This document shows positions 34,204 through 37,043 of a stretch of 37,043 bases of DNA, piece after piece. Source of the stretch: GCA-2861595 sp035536185 (GTDB lineage: Bacteria > Actinomycetota > Acidimicrobiia > Acidimicrobiales > GCA-2861595). A program made the translations under genes and the position numbers. Below the pieces are notes generated by a model, which was given only the letters and a program-made list of their open reading frames with translations, searched no databases and had not been told where the DNA came from. Every line of letters begins with the position of its first letter. Position 1 is the stretch's first letter. The stretch spans positions 1 to 37,043 of the forward strand of contig DATLOM010000048.1 in the NCBI GenBank assembly GCA_035536185.1. The letters run 5' to 3'.

Positions 34204-35264
34204 TACAACACCTCCCCCAGGGCCGAGAGGAATTGGTCGTTCTCCTCACGAGTGCCGACCGTCACGCGCAAGCATCCGCCGAGACGGGGCCACGACGAGC
34301 AGTCACGGACCAGGACCGAACGCTCCACCAGGGCCGCCCACACATCTGACCCGTCCTGGGAGAGGGGGCGGAACAGGATGAAGTTGGCGTCCGACGGCCA
34401 TGCCTCCACCGGCATCTCCGCCAGCGCCGCCGCCAGCCGGGCCCGCTCCGCGGTGAGCATGGCCACCCGCGCCTCCATCTCCGCCCGGTACTCGAGCGCC
34501 AGCCGCCCCGCGGCCTGCTTGACGGCGTCGAGGTGGTACGGCAGGGCTCGCTGCTCGAGCTCGGCCACGAGCGGCGCCGGCCCGACCAGGTACCCGAGGC
34601 GGACGGCCGCCATCGACCAGGTCTTCGAATAGGTCCGCACGACCACCAACCCCACCCCGTCGCCCACCAGCTCCAGCGCCGACCAGGGGGCGAACTGCCC
34701 GTAGGCCTCGTCCACCACGACGATGCCCGGAGCCAGGTCCAGCACCTCGGCGACGGTGGCGGCCGACTCGGCGCCACCGGTGGGGTTGTTCGGCGAGCAG
34801 AGGAAGGTGATCTCCGGCTTGGCCTCCGACAGGACGCGCTTGACCTCGCCCAGGTCGAGGCTGAAATCGGGCCGGCGCTCGCCCACCACCACCTGGGTGC
34901 GGGTGAGGCGGGCGATGTGGGAGTGGAGGGCGTAGGTCGGCTCGAACACCGCAGCGGTGCGACCGGGGCCGCCGTAGCTGGACAGCACCGTCTGTAGGAC
35001 CTCGTTGGAGCCGTTGCCGGCGAAGACCTGGTCGGGCCGCACGCCGTGGAGGGAGGCCAGGGACTTGCGCAGCGCGGTGGCCCGCCGATCCGGGTACCGG
35101 TGCAGAGGCAGCACCTTGACGGCCTCGGCCAGGTCGTCGAGGAAGGCCCGAGGCGGCGGGTAGGGCGACTCGTTGGGGTTGAGGCGGACCTCGAGGTCCA
35201 CCTGAGGCGAGTGGTACCCCTCGCCGAGCCCCTGGTCGTCGCTGGCGGGAATGAGACCGCCCAT
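34203..35264 (-). CDS. hisC: Histidinol-phosphate aminotransferase
   Basis: 353 residues, ATG overlapping the hisD stop (TGATG). PLP-dependent fold I transaminase: LNPNESPYPPP, GNGSNEVLQTVL, CSPNNPTGG, VVVDEAYGQF, and the PLP lysine in RTYSKTWSMAAVRLGY. It swaps the amino group of glutamate onto imidazole acetol phosphate. Confidence 0.97.
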   Translation of the reverse strand: MGGLIPASDDQGLGEGYHSPQVDLEVRLNPNESPYPPPRAFLDDLAEAVKVLPLHRYPDRRATALRKSLASLHGVRPDQVFAGNGSNEVLQTVLSSYGGPGRTAAVFEPTYALHSHIARLTRTQVVVGERRPDFSLDLGEVKRVLSEAKPEITFLCSPNNPTGGAESAATVAEVLDLAPGIVVVDEAYGQFAPWSALELVGDGVGLVVVRTYSKTWSMAAVRLGYLVGPAPLVAELEQRALPYHLDAVKQAAGRLALEYRAEMEARVAMLTAERARLAAALAEMPVEAWPSDANFILFRPLSQDGSDVWAALVERSVLVRDCSSWPRLGGCLRVTVGTREENDQFLSALGEVL

Positions 35265-36556
35265 CAGCCCCTCCCCCGGATGCGCACGGACTCGGCATGA
35301 GCGGCCAGGCCCTCGGCCTCGGCCAGAGCCGCGACATGGGGGGCCAGGCGGGCCAGCCCGGCTTCGTCGACGGAGACGACGTGGATGGTCTTGACGAAGT
35401 CGTCCACCCGGAGGGCGCTGGCAAAGCGGGCCGATCCGTAGGTGGGTAGCACGTGGCTCGGGCCCGCCACGTAGTCACCCACGCTGGCCGGCGACCACGG
35501 GCCGCAGAACACGGCGCCGGCGTGGCGCACCAGCGCCACAAGGTCCTCGGCGCCGTCGCACATCAGCTCGAGGTGCTCAGGGGCGATGGCGTTGGCCACC
35601 TCGAGCGCCTGCTCCGGCCCGTCGACCAGAACGGCGTAGCCACCTTCGCCCAGGGTGGCTTCGATCTGGGAGCGGCGGGGCGAGGCGGCCACGATCCGTG
35701 CCACCTCGGTGGACACCGCTTCGGCCGTGGCCTCCGACCAGGTGATCAACCAGGCCAGGCCGTCGGGCCCGTGCTCGGCCTGCACCACCACGTCGATGGC
35801 GGCGAACTCCGCCGGCACCGTCTCGTCGGCCACCACGACCACCTCGGACGGACCAGCGAAGGACCCCGGTACGCCGACGGCGCCCTCCCCCGCCACCTCC
35901 CGCTTGGCCAGCGAGACGTAGATGTTGCCCGGCCCCACGATGACGTCGACCGCCCGGATCGACTCGGTGCCGTAGGCCATGGCCGCCACCGACTGGGCGC
36001 CACCGACCCGGTACACGTCGTTGACGCCGGCCAGGGCGGCGGCAGCGAGAATGGCGGGGGCGACGGTGCCGCCGGCGGTGGGCGGCGAGCAGACCACGAC
36101 CTCGGACACGCCGGCCACCCGGGCAGGCACGGCCGACATCAGCACGCTGGACACGAGCGGCGCCGTCCCGCCGGGGACGTACACGCCGGCACGGTCGACG
36201 GGCCGGCGCACCTCGCGGACTGTGAGGCCATCCTGCTGGTGAAGCTCGTCGCCGCGGAGCTGCTGGCGGTGGAAGGCGACGATGGCGTCGTTGGCCACCT
36301 CCAGCGCCTCCCGCAGCGCCGGCGCGGTGGCGTCCAGGGCCGCCTTCAGCTCGCCGGGCGGCACCCTCAGCTCGTCCACCCGCACGCCGTCGAAGCGCTC
36401 GGTGAGGTCGCGCACGGCGGCGTCACCGCCGGCCCGCACCTCGGCCAGGATGGCCTGCACGGCGTCGATGGGGGGCTCCTTGGCCGCGTGGGGCCGAGGC
36501 AGGAGGGGGCGCCAGTCGCCGGGTTTGGCGCCACGAAGGTCGAGTCGCTGGAGCAT
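35264..36556 (-). CDS. hisD: Histidinol dehydrogenase
   Basis: 430 residues from an ATG at 36556 (MLQRLDLRG); the frame is open far upstream but family similarity starts here. Zinc-dependent enzyme oxidising histidinol to histidine with two NAD. Motifs: RAGVYVPGGTAPLVSSVLM, YRVGGAQSVAAMAYGT, VDVIVGPGNIYVSLAKREV, AEHGPDGLAWL with catalytic Glu and His, and VGDYVAGPSHVLPTYG. First gene of the operon; its promoter must lie in 36557-36620. Confidence 0.97.
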   Translation of the reverse strand: MLQRLDLRGAKPGDWRPLLPRPHAAKEPPIDAVQAILAEVRAGGDAAVRDLTERFDGVRVDELRVPPGELKAALDATAPALREALEVANDAIVAFHRQQLRGDELHQQDGLTVREVRRPVDRAGVYVPGGTAPLVSSVLMSAVPARVAGVSEVVVCSPPTAGGTVAPAILAAAALAGVNDVYRVGGAQSVAAMAYGTESIRAVDVIVGPGNIYVSLAKREVAGEGAVGVPGSFAGPSEVVVVADETVPAEFAAIDVVVQAEHGPDGLAWLITWSEATAEAVSTEVARIVAASPRRSQIEATLGEGGYAVLVDGPEQALEVANAIAPEHLELMCDGAEDLVALVRHAGAVFCGPWSPASVGDYVAGPSHVLPTYGSARFASALRVDDFVKTIHVVSVDEAGLARLAPHVAALAEAEGLAAHAESVRIRGRG

Positions 36557-36620
36557 GGGGAGCGTTCGAGCGTACCGCCGGGGCTGCAGCCGCCCCCCGG
36601 CAATAAGCGACAATGCCGGC
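36557..36620. promoter_or_regulatory. Divergent promoter region, hisD versus small plus-strand gene
   Basis: Only 64 bp separate two divergent starts. On the plus strand GACAAT at 36609-36614 lies exactly at -12 to -7 from the GTG at 36621, the arrangement of a leaderless actinobacterial promoter. No T-box, attenuator or histidine-rich leader peptide for hisD is visible. Confidence 0.4.
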
Positions 36621-36812
36621 GTGCCGTCAGCGATACCGGAACTGTCGTCCATATCCACCGCCCTGGAGGAGCTGTCCAAGCGGGTGACCGCCATCGCCGA
36701 GGACTTCGCCGGGTCCAAGCGCGACGACCTCGCCGCCGAGCTGTACCAGGTGGAGCGGGCCCTCTCCACCGCCTCCCGCACCCTCGCCCGCGTGGTGAGC
36801 GCCGGCACCTGA
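36621..36812 (+). CDS. Small helical hypothetical protein (63 aa)
   Basis: GTG start with a possible -10 box just upstream and no ribosome binding site, so it is likely read from a leaderless mRNA. The product is almost all amphipathic helix with heptad-like spacing (ISTALEELSKRVTAIAEDF, then DDLAAELYQVERALSTASRT), suggesting a coiled-coil or helical hairpin. No known motif or membrane segment. Confidence 0.65.
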   Translation: MPSAIPELSSISTALEELSKRVTAIAEDFAGSKRDDLAAELYQVERALSTASRTLARVVSAGT

Positions 36813-36894
36813 GGTAGGCCGAGCTGGATCGGCCACCAACCAGAGCGAACGTGACGGCCCTCAGACAGGCCGATGCCGCGGCACACGACGGCCA

Positions 36895-37043
36895 TCACGC
36901 GCTCCGGGCGACTGGTGGCGCCGGCCCGGCCCGCTCCTTCTTGGGATGTCGCACGTGCGTGGGCGGGACCATCTCCCGTTTGCCCTTGCCGGCCACCAGC
37001 GCCCACCCCTTGTGGGTCTTGAGGTCGTGGTGGTGGCCACACA
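36895..37043 (-). CDS. HNH endonuclease (DUF222-type), C-terminal fragment at window edge
   Basis: The last 48 codons are in the window and start mid-gene at the right edge: CGHHHDLKTHKGWALVAGKG, then KREMVPPTHVRHPKK and a stop at 36895. Cys/His-His-Asp-Leu-Lys-Thr followed by GW is the usual end of the HNH nuclease domain in the DUF222-HNH proteins that are very common in actinobacteria. The rest lies outside. Confidence 0.75.
   Translation of the reverse strand, partial: CGHHHDLKTHKGWALVAGKGKREMVPPTHVRHPKKERAGPAPPVARSA

Overview
The window is high-GC bacterial DNA with actinobacterial gene order and content. It has a uvrC / rapZ / yvcK / gap-pgk-tpiA-secG block, GTG starts, ATGA/GTGA stop-start overlaps, a his operon running into trpE, and the C-terminus of a DUF222-type HNH nuclease at the right edge. 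The closest match in style is an Acidimicrobiia-like actinobacterium, probably uncultured. That placement is inference from gene content, not from a marker-gene search.

Layout. (1) 1-545: the left edge holds the N-terminal part of a membrane protein on the minus strand. (2) About 546-11742: a probable genomic island of about 11.2 kb inserted in the 3' end of tRNA-Leu(GAG). A 22-bp fragment of the tRNA 3' end lies at 546-567 and the intact tRNA gene lies at 11722-11805. A second direct repeat of 28 bp with a palindromic core (701-728 and 11505-11532) is nested inside. A truncated tyrosine recombinase remains next to the tRNA. Cargo: a zinc-ribbon protein, a secreted CHAP-lectin protein, a proline-rich lipoprotein coupled to a ferritin-like di-iron protein (frameshifted), an FHA-HTH protein (frameshifted), a small conserved-looking protein, a membrane Ser/Thr kinase, a single-pass membrane protein and a secreted M23-like peptidase. 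Long gene-poor spacers and two homopolymer frameshifts mark this part off from the rest. (3) 11872-15201: two orphan family-5 solute-binding proteins. (4) 15316-23095, all minus strand: uvrC, a SAM methyltransferase, rapZ, yvcK, gap, pgk, tpiA and secG. whiA, usually found between yvcK and gap, is absent. (5) 23276-27230: nadA (plus) converging on uvrA (minus). (6) 27438-36556, all minus: hisD-hisC-hisB-hisH-hisA-hisF-hisI-trpE-ygfZ and a secreted lipoprotein, with many overlapping junctions. (7) 36621 to the end: a small plus-strand gene that looks leaderless, and an HNH nuclease C-terminus.

How the genes work together. The right two-thirds is housekeeping: triose-phase glycolysis with SecG, nucleotide excision repair (UvrA, UvrC), NAD synthesis, and histidine synthesis linked to the first step of tryptophan synthesis. 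The island carries two secreted cell-wall-type enzymes and a phospho-signalling pair (kinase and FHA protein). It looks like an envelope or signalling accessory module rather than a known defence system.

Other structures worth attention are a family of intergenic palindromes (three copies, with GTTGCGAGTACAT arms), a separate 20-bp inverted repeat downstream of secG, and a methyltransferase gene whose 3' end runs through a G-tract repeat into one of the palindromes.
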